NCBI RefSeq assembly: GCF_029946505.1
Contig: NZ_JARZHG010000004.1
Span: 434,001 to 498,000, forward strand
Reading direction: 5' to 3'
DNA: 64,000 nucleotides
Origin: Polyangium sp. y55x31
GTDB taxonomy: Bacteria > Myxococcota_A > Polyangia > Polyangiales > Polyangiaceae
Part shown: piece by piece, positions 40,601 to 49,625 of the stretch
Layout: every line of letters begins with the position of its first letter
Numbering within the stretch: the first letter of the stretch is position 1
Position numbers and translations under genes: made by a program
The notes under the pieces: model-generated
What the model was told of the DNA's origin: nothing
What the model saw: only the letters and a program-made list of their open reading frames with translations
Databases searched by the model: none

Positions 40601-42851
40601 TCCCCTGCCCCACCGATCGCTGCACGAGCGTCGCTTGATGCGCAATGACCCGCGCCGCGTCGTCGAGCGAGAGCACGCCCGCGACGTGCGCCGCAGCGAC
40701 CTCGCCGATGCTGTGGCCGATCACCGCGCCCGGCTCGAGGCCGAGGTCGTGCAAGAGCTCCGCGAGCGCGACCTGGAACGCGAAGAGCACGGGCCACATG
40801 ACGTCGATGCGCTCGGCCGAGACGCGCGGCGAGCCCGCCATGATCTCGTCGAGCACCGACCAGCCGAGCAGCGGCGCGAGCACACGATCGCAGCGCGTGA
40901 GCGCCGCGCGGAAGCTCGGCTCCGAGAGCACGAGCGATCGGCCCATGCCCGCCCACTGCGATCCCTGCCCCGAGAACACCCACACGACGCGCCGGGATCC
41001 GCGGGCCACGCCGCGGAAGATGCCGCGCCCCTCGGCGCCGCCGCGCGCGTCGACGAGCCGCGCTTCGAGCCCGCTCTTCGTGCTCGCCACGACCGCGAGC
41101 CGCTGGCCCACGCCGGCCGGAGGGCCACGCAGCACGCGCCCGGCGATCACCTCCTCGGCCCGGATCGATTCGAGCGCGAGCCCGATCGAAGCGCCCATCG
41201 CCTCCGGCGCGCCCGCTTCGAGCAACGCGACCGTCGCCGTCGAGCGGGCCATGCTCTCCAGGATCACGTGCGCGTTCGTGCCGCCGTAGCCGAACGAGCT
41301 CACGCCCGCGCGGCGCAACGTGCCCTCGGGCGCGGGCCAGGGCTCGACCTTCGTGACGACGCGCAGGTTGAGCTGCACGAGGTCGATGTTCGGGTTCGGT
41401 GACTCGTAATGCAGGCTCGGCGGCAGCGCGTCGTGGTGCATCGCGAGCGCCACCTTCATGAGCCCCGCGATCCCCGCGGCTGCTTCGGTGTGCCCGATGT
41501 TCGTCTTGACCGAACCGATGTAGAGCGGCTGATCGGGCGGGTGCTCCATGCCGATCACGGCGCCGAGCGCGCCCGCCTCGATCGGATCGCCGAGCGGCGT
41601 GCCCGTGCCGTGCGCCTCGACGTACTGGATGTCCGCGGGCGCGACGCCGGCGGCGCGGCAAGCGTCCTTCAGCATCGACTGCTGGGCGGCCGGGTTCGGC
41701 GCGGTGAGGCCGTTGCTCGCGCCGTCGTTGTTCACGGCGCTGCCACGCACGACTGCGTAGATGCGATCGCCGTCGCGCAGCGCGTCCGAGAGGCGCTTCA
41801 GGATCACGAGCCCCGCGCCCTCGCTGCGCACGTAGCCGTTGCCGCGCGCGTCGAAGGCGCGGCAGCGGCCGTCGGGGCTCATCGCGTTGAGCTTCGTGAA
41901 CCCCATCGTCGTCTCGGGCACGAGCATCAAGTTCACGCCGCCCGCGATCGCGACGCTCGACTCGCCGCTGCGCAAGCTCTGGACGGCGAGGTGCACGGCG
42001 ACGAGCGCCGACGAGCATGCCGTGTCCACGGTCATGCTCGGTCCCTGCAGGCCGAACGCATACGAGACGCGGTTCGCGATGATGCACGACGCGCCGCCCG
42101 TGCTCGTGTGCGCGGTGATCGACTCGCGCCCGGCGCGATCCTGCAGGAGCGCGTGGTCGAGGAAGAGCGAGCCGATGAAGACGCCCGTGCGGCTGCTCTT
42201 CAGCGCGGGCGGCGGGATCCCGGCGTCCTCGAGCGCCTCCAGCGCGAGCTCGAGCGTGAGCCTTTGCTGCGGATCCATCTGCACCGCCTCGCGCGGCGAG
42301 ATGCCGAAGAACTGCGGGTCGAAGGTGTCGACGTTGTCGAGGAACCCGCCCCAGCGCGTGTTCAGCTTGCCCGTGGCGGCGTTGTCCGGATCGTAGAGCT
42401 CGGCTGCGTTCCAGCGATCTTTCGGGACCTCGGTGATCGCGTCGATGCCGTCATGGAGCAGACGCCAGAACGCGGCGAGGTCCGGCGCCTTGGGGAGCCG
42501 ACACGCCATGCCCACGATCGCGATGGGCTCGCTGCCCGCGGATGCGCGGGGGGCCGGCGCGGGCATGGGCGGGGGGCGCAGCGACGTCCCGGGAGGCGCG
42601 AGCGAACCCGCGTTCGACGCCAAGAACTTCGCCAGCGACTCGGGGGTCGCGTGCTCCCAGACGAGGGTCGGCGAGAGGCTACGACCGAGGTGCTTGCCCA
42701 GATCCGCGATGAGCTTCGTGGCGCCGATGGAGTCGAGCCCGTAGCGATGGAACCGCTCGCGTGGGTCGATGGTCCGCGAATCGATCCCCCGAAGCTCGGC
42801 GAGGCGGGAGACCAGCCAGGCCGAAAGGTTCTCTGCGTTGGGTGGAGTCAT
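34665..42851 (-). CDS. Type I PKS, loading plus extension module 1: ACP-KS-AT-AT-DH-ER-KR-ACP
   Basis: This 2728-residue protein is the first of the line. Domains: ACP-L (5-85, Ser41 in GLDSIG), KS (108-535, Cys about 278 in DTACSSA), AT1 (620-920), AT2 (1045-1340), DH (1418-1720), ER (1970-2280, [11 protein letters not shown]), KR (2303-2495, ILDD, Tyr in QGNY), and ACP (Ser about 2620). AT1 keeps the catalytic Ser (GHSIGE) and His (AAVHGPQ), but has Gln (IAHQA) where extender ATs have the carboxylate-binding Arg, so it should load a monocarboxylic acyl-CoA. AT2 ([10 protein letters not shown]) looks methylmalonyl-type. ACP-KS-AT-AT starts are known in myxobacterial synthases such as soraphen, stigmatellin and myxothiazol. 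The DH motif has Asn for Gly ([10 protein letters not shown]). A C-terminal acidic helix is a likely docking element. Confidence 0.93.
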   Translation of the reverse strand: MTPPNAENLSAWLVSRLAELRGIDSRTIDPRERFHRYGLDSIGATKLIADLGKHLGRSLSPTLVWEHATPESLAKFLASNAGSLAPPGTSLRPPPMPAPAPRASAGSEPIAIVGMACRLPKAPDLAAFWRLLHDGIDAITEVPKDRWNAAELYDPDNAATGKLNTRWGGFLDNVDTFDPQFFGISPREAVQMDPQQRLTLELALEALEDAGIPPPALKSSRTGVFIGSLFLDHALLQDRAGRESITAHTSTGGASCIIANRVSYAFGLQGPSMTVDTACSSALVAVHLAVQSLRSGESSVAIAGGVNLMLVPETTMGFTKLNAMSPDGRCRAFDARGNGYVRSEGAGLVILKRLSDALRDGDRIYAVVRGSAVNNDGASNGLTAPNPAAQQSMLKDACRAAGVAPADIQYVEAHGTGTPLGDPIEAGALGAVIGMEHPPDQPLYIGSVKTNIGHTEAAAGIAGLMKVALAMHHDALPPSLHYESPNPNIDLVQLNLRVVTKVEPWPAPEGTLRRAGVSSFGYGGTNAHVILESMARSTATVALLEAGAPEAMGASIGLALESIRAEEVIAGRVLRGPPAGVGQRLAVVASTKSGLEARLVDARGGAEGRGIFRGVARGSRRVVWVFSGQGSQWAGMGRSLVLSEPSFRAALTRCDRVLAPLLGWSVLDEIMAGSPRVSAERIDVMWPVLFAFQVALAELLHDLGLEPGAVIGHSIGEVAAAHVAGVLSLDDAARVIAHQATLVQRSVGQGMMLLAGVGWDEAEAIATSTGGRIHRAIAASPTSTVFSGDGGALVGLGASFAARSIFTRPVNTGAAVHGPQMAYLEDELPPLLAGLHPMSARVPVVSGLTGERIRGEDLDIAYWSRQLREPVRFANGIQRLLDDGLAVFLEVAPHPIVKHSIEECIRHVDKQATAAVVASFWRNEDEGRAIREAVGQLFVHGASVLDRRAESEVTETGHVHLLPVSGQTEAAMREAAKRLAQYLESSSVAALRDVCYTMSVRRAHHRARGVVAARTRTEVLEALRAIADGRDHPLARVGATPIGGRRGLVFVFPGQGSQWVGMGRSLFVQKPVFREAIEDCDAVIRREAGFSVIEELLADETRSQLGRIDVVQPMLFAIEVALAALWRAWGIEPDGVIGHSMGEIAAAHVAGVLSLDDAAKVICRRSKLLRRVAGLGAMALVELAMEETERVLVGYEDRLSVAVSNGPRSTVISGEPAALDEVITKLEARGVFCRRVKVDVASHSPQMDVLKQDLSAALADLRPHASQVAMRSTVTGEIVSGAELDASYWVKNLRAPVLFGRAVAKSAEEGQPLFIEISPHPILLHSIEETLRALSKEGAAIASLKRNEDERHCLVDALGALHVKGHDLAWAKLFPRGGRCISLPTYPWQRDRYWLADEVKSRMPTSRPWLSQAAPQDPAAHPLLGAPVPLSVEPTLHFWEQSLSTTALPYLAHHRVQNDPIFPGAGYVEMALSAVAEVHGKVSVALEEVSFDRMLPVGKDPDRRVQFVLVDEEPGRASFQISSREAGSKTWTRHAAGKVRTGVGAPGARISRERPRVLQARCPTMLDAESFYRRMEEGGLFYGRSFRGLEQMWLGSEEGLARVFLPADVAVNADQYQVHPALLDTCFQVLVGIHVAGETEPLGTYVLSGVDRIRLHRSLGQEVWVHAQLHQSDDKVNPAGDVFVIDADGRVQAEVQGLRIKRLESGKSASANALDDSVYAIEWRKKDLDGESTRLKAPGTPGAWLIFVDEGGTAAAMAFLLLARGEACVRVRVGSRFARLEAGLFEVDPTNPEHYQRVLREAFGREVHCRGIVHLFALDATPWERTTNDTITRDVEHGCLSALYLVQAVLRQGWRDMPRLWLVTRGAQAVLSTGVPLSVAQSTLWGLGRTIALEHPELECTRIDVDPSRSGDEASVLLREISVRDREDQVAYRKEGRYVARLVHSSFDAIGVVKANVPPEPANGRPFRLESLEVGVLDQLVLREAQRRAPGPGEVEIEVEAAGLNYVDVMKAMAAYPGVAGDGGTLGLECAGRIIAVGEGVENLSVGQEVVAFAPGSFASHVTTLSVFVAPKPAKISFAEAASLPVVFMTVYYALNRLARLGHDERVLVHTATGGTGLAAIQIARVLKAEIFATAGSEEKRAYLRSIGIEHVMDSRTLSFVSEIMESTSGQGVDVVLNTLTGDARTRSLELLAPYGRFVELSKRDIYENNQLAMTPFRRSVSFASVDLPGMSVERPSLLGSLLNEVMQLFEMGIFQPLPVKVFPASEANAAFKLMSEAKHIGKVVLVMNEPAAAILPAEEPRPRIRPDVSYLITGGFGGLGLSLAQWMVEQGARHLALVSRRAPLPAAREAIRAMEKAGAQVLVVEADVAREDQVAAMLAQIDRSLPPLRGVVHAAGILDDRTLLELDEERFHRVLEPKVAGAFNLHARTRDKQLDFFVLYSSAASLLGAPGQGNYAAANAFLDALAHARRRSGFPATSIHWGPFSDIGLAAAQGNRGQRLAYRGIESLTPQQGLVAFGRLLERSPAEVGILRLAVHQWLEFYPQLAGSPFWSELQRDPKHATDRPAPSSRVSFRGLLERRPPQERLPMLEKHILEHVGQVLRLDIGRIDRLASFTSLGMDSLLSLELRNRLESSLGVRLSATLLFTYPNPASLADHLLDRMSLSPGRRSGDTSPPSMAAPRAERSSALPARPSEPIRVQSPRHITQSEADILLELEEELARSEDYLS

Positions 42852-43158
42852 CGACGCGTAACCCGACCTCGTCCGTCGTCCTCACGTGCCGCGGAAAGCC
42901 TGAAACGTTGCTCGAACGGTCGAAGCACGCCTCGCGGCGCGCCCGAGGAAGCAGCATATACCCCGAGGGGGCGAAGCGACGCACCAGGTAGCCCGCACGG
43001 CGTGTTTCTCGCCCACCCCGGCGAGGACGACCCGCGAGCACCACGGCAGCGAGCCTCCCCGCGGCGAGGGCATCGTCGCCCATGGCCGTCGGATCCCCGC
43101 CGAAGATCGAGCGAAGCAGGGAGGACGTCGCGCATACAGTCCAGAGAATCCTAAACGA

Positions 43159-43190
43159 ACCCGAACCGTTTGCCCATCGCACGTTCGGGT
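43159..43190. repeat. Inverted repeat A: ACCCGAAC-N16-GTTCGGGT
   Basis: The perfect 8-bp arms are at 43159-43166 and 43183-43190. The second arm shares one base with, and lies inside the loop of, repeat B. It is either an operator for a dimeric regulator or an RNA stem in the PKS leader. Confidence 0.5.
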
Positions 43191-43206
43191 CTCGACGCGT
43201 GCGATG
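43175..43206. repeat. Inverted repeat B: CATCGCACG-N14-CGTGCGATG
   Basis: The perfect 9-bp arms are at 43175-43183 and 43198-43206. It interleaves with repeat A, so the two stems are mutually exclusive or pseudoknotted if transcribed. As DNA operators their centres are 16 bp apart. It lies about 310-355 bp upstream of the first PKS start. Confidence 0.5.
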
Positions 43207-43317
43207 CAAGCCAGCCCGCACGGCCACACCGGAAACGCAAAACGAAGAGCGCTCCGGACGGCCCACGCGTGTCGCACACAGAATCACGCGCCGCGCCGAT
43301 GAGATGCTCCGAACCGC

Positions 43318-45336
43318 TCAGTTGCCCGCGCTCTCGACCTTGGGCTCGGGCGGGAGCGGCGGATTGCCTGGGGCAGGCCTGTATCCAGGCTTGCGGTATG
43401 TCAGGATCGCAATCTTCTCATGCTTGTACGGCTGCGTTTGTCCAGGCAGAGGGCACTGGTCTCGCAGCCAGTACACGTCGAACGCGACGAGCTCGTCCTC
43501 GGGCCGGCCCGTCTCTTCGTGCCAGCGCAGGAGGTACTCCTTGAGCCCATGACGGAACACCTTGTTCCGATCGAGCCGGATGCGGTTGAAGTAGTCCTGC
43601 CAGATCTGGTTCAAGCCGAGGCCACGCGCGTCCGAGAGATTGAGGTCGGGCGCCTCGCCGGTGAAAGGATCGACGCGGCGGCCGCCGATCGTGACGGCGT
43701 CGATCGAGATCGAGCCGTCGTCGCTGATCGGGTTCGGCGCGAACATACCCCAGCCCTGGAACATGCGCGGATAACCGAGCGTCGCCTGCATGAGCCACGG
43801 CTGCTGGTGCTTGAAGGGCGCGGGGACGGACTTGTTCTCGTTCAGCACCTGGCTCACCGCGCAGACGAAGAACCAGGCCACGAGCGCCTCGCGTAGGCCC
43901 ACGCGCACGCGGCCCAAGCGCGCGGCGAGCGGGGAAGGCTGGGCGCTCGCTTCACGGCCGCGCGGCGTCGCGGAGAGGCCGAAGGCGCGGGCGACAGCGT
44001 CGCGACGATGCGCGACGTAGCCGAAGAGCGGGCCCGAGAGGCCGAGCGAAACGACGCGGAAGAGCGGCCAGAGGAAGCGGCCCGCCGGCAGCGAGCGGGC
44101 GATGGCGGCGAGCGCCGCGTGGTCGTCGTGGGCCTCGTTCGTCGCGGGATCACGGACGCGGAGGAGCTTCGGCGTGGCTTCGTCCTCGGGGCTCGGCTCG
44201 AACGTGAGGCGCTCGCAGTGGTCGAGGCGCGCGAAGAGGCGGCAGAGGAAAAACGCGAGCGGCGAGCGCCGATCGTAGACGACGACCCAGGCGCGGGCCT
44301 TCTTCGTGTACCAGCGGCCGAGGATCTCCCAGTGCACGGGCTGGGGGAACAGGAAGCCCCAGGCGATCATGAACCAGGAGAACGGGCCGAGGCGCATCAT
44401 CACGCCGAAGGTCCCGTGCAGGCCGGTCATCAGGAGCATCGCGAGCGGCCGCGTGACGCGACGGCCGGCGGGGGCGAGGATGAGCGGCACGAGGATCGCC
44501 TCGACGACGAGCACGCTCCAGGCGACGGGCCGCATCATCCAGAGGGGCATGTATTCGCGGAACGGCACGGCGAGCCCCGTGATCATGCGATCGAGGTGGA
44601 GCACGTAATGGACCGTGTCGCCCTTGCGCCAGATATTTCCTGATTTGTTGACGACGTTGAAATAATAAATGACCGCGATGTTCAGCGTCGTGAGCAGCCC
44701 GATCAGCGAGACGTAGGGCTTCGTGGCCCAGGCGAACGGGGCGCGCGCGTTGAGCTCCTCGGGTGAACGCTCCTTGCGCTCGCGGAACGAGCGCAAAAGC
44801 GCGTCGACGGAGAAGCGCTGGCCGGTGGGCATGAACATCGCCCAGCCGAGAACCAGGTTTTCCACGACGTACCCGCCGTTCTCGACCATGACGAGCCGGT
44901 TGTCGAGGCTCGTCACGAAGAAGAACGAGAGGATCGAAAAGATGCGGGTGTGCCAGCCGATGAAGAAGCAAAAATGGCAGAGCGTCGCGATCGCGAAGGC
45001 GACGTGGACCTCTTCGAGCGAGGAGAACGCGTGGAAGATGCTGAAATTGAAGCCGCTGCTCGGACGGAAGAGGTGGTAATGGTTCGTGAGGACGCCCTCG
45101 TTCGAGTAGAACCAGCGCGCCTCCTTCCAGTGCCGGATGCAATCGGCGGTGACGAGGAACCCGATCACGAGCCGGAAAAACCCGAGCGTGCGCGGGTCCA
45201 TCGTCATGTAATGGTCACGCAGCCACGCGAACGCGGCGCGGAGGCGGGAAAACCGCGGTCGAGCGGGTTTGTCCTCTCGCGGCTCGTCCTTCGGCACGTC
45301 GGCCGTGACCTCGCCCTCGGCGGCTATTTCGGCCAC
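43318..45336 (-). CDS. HTTM-domain membrane protein (vitamin-K-dependent carboxylase-like), with degenerate DCC region
   Basis: This is a 672-residue protein with an acidic N-terminal tail, then a multi-helix membrane domain of the HTTM family. That family is related to the vitamin-K-dependent gamma-carboxylase membrane domain (FYSNEGVLTNHYH, FSVDALLRSF). A cytoplasmic segment follows that aligns with the DCC thiol-disulfide oxidoreductase region of the next gene, but with YDRRSPLA at about residue 352 where that gene has the CxxC. Both cysteines are therefore lost. A final membrane segment and a soluble tail with 'WGMFAPNP' follow. The start is GTG at 45336 with AGGAG 7 bp upstream, 4 bp after the previous stop, so it is cotranscribed with its paralogue. 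The function is unknown. Confidence 0.85.
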   Translation of the reverse strand: MAEIAAEGEVTADVPKDEPREDKPARPRFSRLRAAFAWLRDHYMTMDPRTLGFFRLVIGFLVTADCIRHWKEARWFYSNEGVLTNHYHLFRPSSGFNFSIFHAFSSLEEVHVAFAIATLCHFCFFIGWHTRIFSILSFFFVTSLDNRLVMVENGGYVVENLVLGWAMFMPTGQRFSVDALLRSFRERKERSPEELNARAPFAWATKPYVSLIGLLTTLNIAVIYYFNVVNKSGNIWRKGDTVHYVLHLDRMITGLAVPFREYMPLWMMRPVAWSVLVVEAILVPLILAPAGRRVTRPLAMLLMTGLHGTFGVMMRLGPFSWFMIAWGFLFPQPVHWEILGRWYTKKARAWVVVYDRRSPLAFFLCRLFARLDHCERLTFEPSPEDEATPKLLRVRDPATNEAHDDHAALAAIARSLPAGRFLWPLFRVVSLGLSGPLFGYVAHRRDAVARAFGLSATPRGREASAQPSPLAARLGRVRVGLREALVAWFFVCAVSQVLNENKSVPAPFKHQQPWLMQATLGYPRMFQGWGMFAPNPISDDGSISIDAVTIGGRRVDPFTGEAPDLNLSDARGLGLNQIWQDYFNRIRLDRNKVFRHGLKEYLLRWHEETGRPEDELVAFDVYWLRDQCPLPGQTQPYKHEKIAILTYRKPGYRPAPGNPPLPPEPKVESAGN

Positions 45337-45340
45337 GGCC

Positions 45341-47362
45341 TTACTCCTGCCGGCGGACGTCGGGCTTGAGGATCGGGAGCCTGTCGATCGCCAGGCGCCC
45401 GCCGCGCGAATGCGTGAAGAGTTTTTCGCGGCCCTTCTCGACCCGCGCCGGGCTCTCGCCCGGCTTGCCGATCGTGTACGTCACCCAGTACGCGTCGTAC
45501 CCCGAGAGCTGCTCGTCCGGCGCGCGGCCTTCGAGCGCGGGGCCGCCCTTGCTGAGGTAATCACGCAGGGCCTTCTGGAACGGCTCGTACTCGCGCTGGC
45601 GGACGCGGTAGAGGTAATCGTTCCAGAGCTGGCCGAGCTTGCGCGCGTTGAAGGCCGCGGGGTCGACCGCGGGCGGGGCGCCCGTGAGCGGGTCGATGCT
45701 CGCGCCCTTGCGGTTCTGGCCGTCGATCACGAAGACGCCTTCCTCGGCCCCGTTCACGGCGAGCACGTCCCAGCGCTCCATCATGCGCGGCCAGGCGACG
45801 ACCGCCGAGAGGAGTTTTCCCTGGGGAATCGAGAACCGGAGCGGGTTTTCCTTGGCCGCCTGGGCGAGCGCCGCGACGAAAAGCACGAAGACGAACGCCT
45901 CGCGGAGGCCGCCGGAAAGGAGACGCTGGGCGCGGACGGCGGACGGGACGTCGAGGGGCGAGGCGGCGTCGGATTCGGCCTCGTCGTTCGGCGCGGGGAC
46001 GCCGCACGCGTCCATGCCGAGGAGCACGCTGATGTCGGCGCGCCGCTTCGCGAAGGCGTCGTAGAAGAGGTCGAGCAGGTTCGAGATGCCGGGCAGGCGC
46101 ATGACGAAGGCGAGAGGCCTTCCGAGCGGCAAGGCCCGGACGATCTCCGCAATGCCGTGGCTCCGCGTGAAGACCGTGCCTTTCGCGTCCACGACGACGA
46201 TCGTGTTCTGCACGAGCTCCTCGGTGATGCCCTCCGGCAGGTCGACCTTTTCGATCGTGCCGTCGGCTTTGCCGCGGAGGAGGGCCGCGAGGTCGCCATT
46301 GCCCTGGAACGTGAGGTGGTGGTGGGCGTCGAGGCGCTTGGCGAGGCGCGCGAGCCACAAGCAGACGCCGCAATCCTCGTCGTAGACGACGCTGCGCGCG
46401 CGCGAAGGCGTGAAGCGGCGCGCGAAGGCGTCCCAGCTCTCCGCGGGCACGAGCAGCGCTGCCGCGGCGAGGAGCGTCCAGGCATACAGGCCGAGCGAGA
46501 AGAGGAGACCGAGCGCGAGCGAATACACGACGAGCAGCGCCACGGCGATGCCACGCAGCGGACGGCGCGCCACGGGGACGAGCACGAGGAGCGGGACGGC
46601 GCATTCGGTGGCGAGGAGCAGATACGAGAGGCCCTTCAAGACGCCGGTCGGCGCGTGCTGGAGCCGCGCGCCGAAATCGCTCACCCAGCGCTCGACCTGG
46701 AGCGCATGATAGAGCCCGCTGCCATCCCGCCACGGCCCCGCGAAATGCCAGGCCGCGGACGCGACCAGGATGATCACGATTTGCAGCGTGACGGCGAGCG
46801 CCGCGAAGGAGAGCGGCGACCAGCCGGGGCCGCGCGTGGCCGAAAGCTCGGCCTCCGTGGGCCGCGGGCGATCGTTCAAATCCGCGTCGGTCTTCTCGTC
46901 GCGATCCGCGAACGAGCGGACGAGGGCGTCGACGGAGAAGCGGCTGCCGAGCGGCAGGAAGAGCGTGAAGAAGAGGAGCGCGACGGCCGCGTAATTGCCC
47001 TGGTTTTCGAGCAGGATGTTCCGCGAGCCGAGGCTCACGAGGCAGACGAGCGAGAGCGCGTGGAAGACGCGCGCCTTCCAGCCGAGGAGGAAGCCGAGAT
47101 AAACGAGGAGGATCAGGGCGAACGCGACGTGATTCTCTCCGACGCTCGAAAAGGCGTGGAGAAAGCTCCAGACCTGGCCCTTGTCGCGCAGGTTGAAGAT
47201 GTGGTTGTGATTCGGGAGGACGCCCTCGTTCGAATAAAACGCGCGCACCCAGGGCCAGCGGCGAAAGAGATCGCCCAAAAGGACGAGGGCCATCGCGATG
47301 CGAAAGAGACCCAGGGAGCGGGCGTCGATTGTAAGGAAGCTCGACAGAATTCGTTTGCCCAC
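45341..47362 (-). CDS. HTTM-domain membrane protein fused to a DCC thiol-disulfide oxidoreductase region
   Basis: This is a 673-residue paralogue of the next gene. The N-terminal half is a multi-spanning HTTM domain (FYSNEGVLPNHNH, FSVDALVRSF). At about residues 327-334 it has DEDCGVC, the DxDCxxC signature of the DCC (DUF393) thioredoxin-like family. A hydrophobic segment and a soluble tail rich in charged residues follow. The preferred start is GTG at 47362: GAGG lies 6 bp upstream and it follows the dioxygenase stop by 1 bp. An in-frame GTG at 47377 would overlap the previous gene by 14 bp. HTTM proteins carboxylate or otherwise oxidise in the known eukaryotic case, but bacterial roles are mostly undefined. 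Context links it to tryptophan dioxygenase. Confidence 0.86.
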   Translation of the reverse strand: MGKRILSSFLTIDARSLGLFRIAMALVLLGDLFRRWPWVRAFYSNEGVLPNHNHIFNLRDKGQVWSFLHAFSSVGENHVAFALILLVYLGFLLGWKARVFHALSLVCLVSLGSRNILLENQGNYAAVALLFFTLFLPLGSRFSVDALVRSFADRDEKTDADLNDRPRPTEAELSATRGPGWSPLSFAALAVTLQIVIILVASAAWHFAGPWRDGSGLYHALQVERWVSDFGARLQHAPTGVLKGLSYLLLATECAVPLLVLVPVARRPLRGIAVALLVVYSLALGLLFSLGLYAWTLLAAAALLVPAESWDAFARRFTPSRARSVVYDEDCGVCLWLARLAKRLDAHHHLTFQGNGDLAALLRGKADGTIEKVDLPEGITEELVQNTIVVVDAKGTVFTRSHGIAEIVRALPLGRPLAFVMRLPGISNLLDLFYDAFAKRRADISVLLGMDACGVPAPNDEAESDAASPLDVPSAVRAQRLLSGGLREAFVFVLFVAALAQAAKENPLRFSIPQGKLLSAVVAWPRMMERWDVLAVNGAEEGVFVIDGQNRKGASIDPLTGAPPAVDPAAFNARKLGQLWNDYLYRVRQREYEPFQKALRDYLSKGGPALEGRAPDEQLSGYDAYWVTYTIGKPGESPARVEKGREKLFTHSRGGRLAIDRLPILKPDVRRQE

Positions 47363-47363
47363 G

Positions 47364-48461
47364 TCAATCCTCGACACGGAATCGGTACTCGTCCTCGTGC
47401 GAGAGCAAGGGGACGCTCGGCTTGCGGAGCAAGATCGTCCGCACAGCCCAGAGGTCGTTGAAAATGCGATAACGAAGCGCCGTCTGATCCAGGTAATCGA
47501 CGCCCGCAGACCCCCCCGTACCCGTGCGGCGCCCGATCACACGCTCGACCATGCGCGCGTGCCGCTGGCGCCAGATGATCATCTGCTGCTCGACCGCGAT
47601 CACGAGGTCGATGACCTCGCGCGGCCACGCCAAGCGCGGCAGCTCCCGGTAGCTCTCCAGGAACACGATCGCCGCGCGCAGGCGGCGTCGGAAGGCGCGC
47701 GCCTCGTCGTCGAGCCCCTCCTCGTCCTCGGCCCGCAGGAACCGCTCGGCGAACCGGATCTCGGCGCGGTAACGCTCCTCGAGCCGCGTGATGTCGTCGG
47801 CCGTGAGCGCGTTCTGCTTGGCGAGCCGCACGCGGTTCTCGATCTCCTTCTCGTGCCCCGCGATGAACGCCTTCGCGAAACGATCGGCCGACTCCTGCGT
47901 CGCAGGGCCGTCGATCGGCGTGCGCGCGAGCCACTCGTAGAGCACGGTCTTCAGGCTCGGACCGCTCTCCCTGCGCTGCTCGACGCGGGCGAGCGCCGAA
48001 GACGCAGAGCCGTCCGAGGAGCGGAGCGCGGCCATGTAGCTGCCCTCGCGGCCGAGCGGGATACGCAGGTTGTCGTCGAGCCCGAGCAGGATCTCGATCT
48101 CGCGCATCTGCGCCGACTGGAAGCCGCTCGCCGGGATCAAGCGGTCGCGGAAGTCGAGGTAGTCGCGCGTGGTGAGCGTCTCCATCACGCGGAAATGCGG
48201 CACGGCCTGCTCGAAGAGGGCGACGACGCGGCGGAGCGAGGTCGCCGCGTTCGCGAGCTTCATGTCAGGCACGGGGTTCTGCCGGAAGAGATCGCGCGCC
48301 GTCTCGAGCTCGCGCAGGATGAGCTTGAACCAGAGCTCGTAGACCTGGTGCACGACGATGAAGACGACCTCATCGTTCGAAAGCTTGCTCTCGTCGTTGT
48401 CGAAGCCGCCCTGCAGCGAAAGGAGCTCTTCGACCTTGATGTAGTCCCAGTAGTTGCGCAT
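47364..48461 (-). CDS. kynA: Tryptophan 2,3-dioxygenase
   Basis: This heme enzyme opens the indole ring of L-tryptophan to N-formylkynurenine with O2. The 365-residue protein shows the family blocks: distal His38 in HQVYELWFK, the substrate-contacting FRDRLIPASGFQSAQ block, and proximal His about residue 300 in WRQRHARMV, followed by GRRTGTGGSAG. A charged helical segment in the middle (about 165-240) is typical of the longer bacterial forms. GGAG lies 7 bp before the ATG. No kynurenine formamidase or kynureninase is in the window. The two HTTM genes follow directly and are probably cotranscribed. Confidence 0.92.
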   Translation of the reverse strand: MRNYWDYIKVEELLSLQGGFDNDESKLSNDEVVFIVVHQVYELWFKLILRELETARDLFRQNPVPDMKLANAATSLRRVVALFEQAVPHFRVMETLTTRDYLDFRDRLIPASGFQSAQMREIEILLGLDDNLRIPLGREGSYMAALRSSDGSASSALARVEQRRESGPSLKTVLYEWLARTPIDGPATQESADRFAKAFIAGHEKEIENRVRLAKQNALTADDITRLEERYRAEIRFAERFLRAEDEEGLDDEARAFRRRLRAAIVFLESYRELPRLAWPREVIDLVIAVEQQMIIWRQRHARMVERVIGRRTGTGGSAGVDYLDQTALRYRIFNDLWAVRTILLRKPSVPLLSHEDEYRFRVED

Positions 48462-48576
48462 GCCTCGGCTCCTCGACGCGTGGCGAGTCTACTGCCCACA
48501 CGCGAAAACGGAAGCCACGAGGCGCGCGCTCGAAGAGCGGCCACGCGCTGCCACTAACGTAACGTCGGCCTCTGGA

Positions 48577-49212
48577 TCAGGGCGTCGTGGTGAAGCTCGT
48601 ACCCTCGGGCCCGATGTTCACGGGTGGCCCGTAACTCCGGAGTTCGGCGCGCTCGTGGGCCATACGCGCTTCGACGTCGAGAACGGTGATGCCGACATCG
48701 GGACAAAACGTGGTCGTGTACCGGACGGGTACATCCCCGCCGCGCTCTTCGACCGTGACGACACATCCAGCGAAGCGCCCCGCCGGGACCGTCACGCTCT
48801 GCCCGACCGCTTCGATGCGCGTCCAGCCGCCATGCTCGCCGGTCCAGGACATGCCGACGGCGATCGGCGCGCGGAGCACGTAGACCGAGCGGCCGAGGAG
48901 CGCGACGCCCTCGCTCGTGAACGCGACGCGGCGCGCGCCCGTGGGCGTGACGAGCTCGCCCTCGAACGCGCTCGTGCGGCGGGCGCGGACGAGCAAGAGG
49001 CCACGCTCGCCGTCGTCGCTCGTCGTCTCGTAGTGCCAGAGGTTTCCGTGCACGAGCGGAAAATACCGCTCGATCGGCAGGCCGGATGACGCGCCGACCA
49101 TGCCCTCGCCGGGCGTGGTGAACGAAGGCCGCGGCTCGGGCGCGGCGGGCCCGCACGAGGCGAGCGCGAGGCCCGAAAGGACGAGGGCGAGGGCTCCGCG
49201 CCTCGGCCTCAT
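48577..49212 (-). CDS. Unknown lipoprotein
   Basis: This 211-residue protein has a lipoprotein signal ending LASC, so it is predicted to be lipid-anchored in the envelope. The mature part is rich in beta-strand-like segments: an 'FPLVHGNLWHYE' opening, common in myxobacterial lipoproteins of unknown role, and later GAR and VTVEERGG stretches. Two cysteines late in the protein (GCVV and TFCPD) could form a disulfide. The ATG at 49212 is chosen because it overlaps the preceding stop as ATGA. I do not recognise a catalytic domain. Confidence 0.75.
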   Translation of the reverse strand: MRPRRGALALVLSGLALASCGPAAPEPRPSFTTPGEGMVGASSGLPIERYFPLVHGNLWHYETTSDDGERGLLLVRARRTSAFEGELVTPTGARRVAFTSEGVALLGRSVYVLRAPIAVGMSWTGEHGGWTRIEAVGQSVTVPAGRFAGCVVTVEERGGDVPVRYTTTFCPDVGITVLDVEARMAHERAELRSYGPPVNIGPEGTSFTTTP

Positions 49213-49589
49213 GGGGTGGGCGCGAGCCGGTGAGAGAAGTACCAGACCGTGAAAAAGGCGAGGAGCAAACACGCGGCGAGGAGCATGTACTTCGCGAGCG
49301 GATCGGGCTCGATCCGACGGAGCAGCTCCTCGGCGGCGCGACGCACGGCCGGGTCGTCGGTGCTCTTCACGAGGCGTCCGCCGTCCTCGCGGACGCGGGC
49401 GTAGTCGCCGCGATCGAAGGCGGCGAGCAGCGCGTCGAGGCGCTCGTCGCGCGGAAACCGCTGCGCGAACGAGGGCACACCTTCGCGCGGCGCCTTCGCC
49501 TTCTTCTTGCGCTTTTTCTTGGAGCGCGTGGCCTCGTTCGGCTCTTCGGCCTCGCCCTCGGGCTCCGCGCCCTCTTGCGTCTCGCTCAT
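49209..49589 (-). CDS. Unknown protein with C-terminal membrane anchor
   Basis: This 126-residue protein has a highly charged N-terminus (acidic, then a Lys/Arg cluster around 24-33), a helical TPR-like stretch (LDALLAAFDRGDYARVREDG) and a single hydrophobic helix at about 104-120 near the C-terminus. It is probably tail-anchored with its bulk in the cytoplasm. It is translationally coupled to the lipoprotein gene (ATGA overlap). Function unknown. Confidence 0.7.
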   Translation of the reverse strand: MSETQEGAEPEGEAEEPNEATRSKKKRKKKAKAPREGVPSFAQRFPRDERLDALLAAFDRGDYARVREDGGRLVKSTDDPAVRRAAEELLRRIEPDPLAKYMLLAACLLLAFFTVWYFSHRLAPTP

Positions 49590-49625
49590 CGTTCGGTCCT
49601 GTCGCGCAGTGCGCCGGTTCGATGT

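Larger units (their letters stand above)
42852..43317. promoter_or_regulatory. 466-bp non-coding leader/promoter region of the PKS operon
   Basis: No gene is seen here; it is the only sizeable gap upstream of the five-gene PKS operon and must carry its promoter on the minus strand. No convincing -35/-10 pair was found. A TATATG (minus strand, around 42955-42960) is a weak -10 candidate. Two interleaved inverted repeats lie at 43159-43206. Confidence 0.45.

Noticed and set aside
42955-42985. TATATG as -10 box of the PKS promoter on the minus strand
   Set aside because: No acceptable -35 hexamer lies at 16-18 bp, so it was not listed as a promoter.
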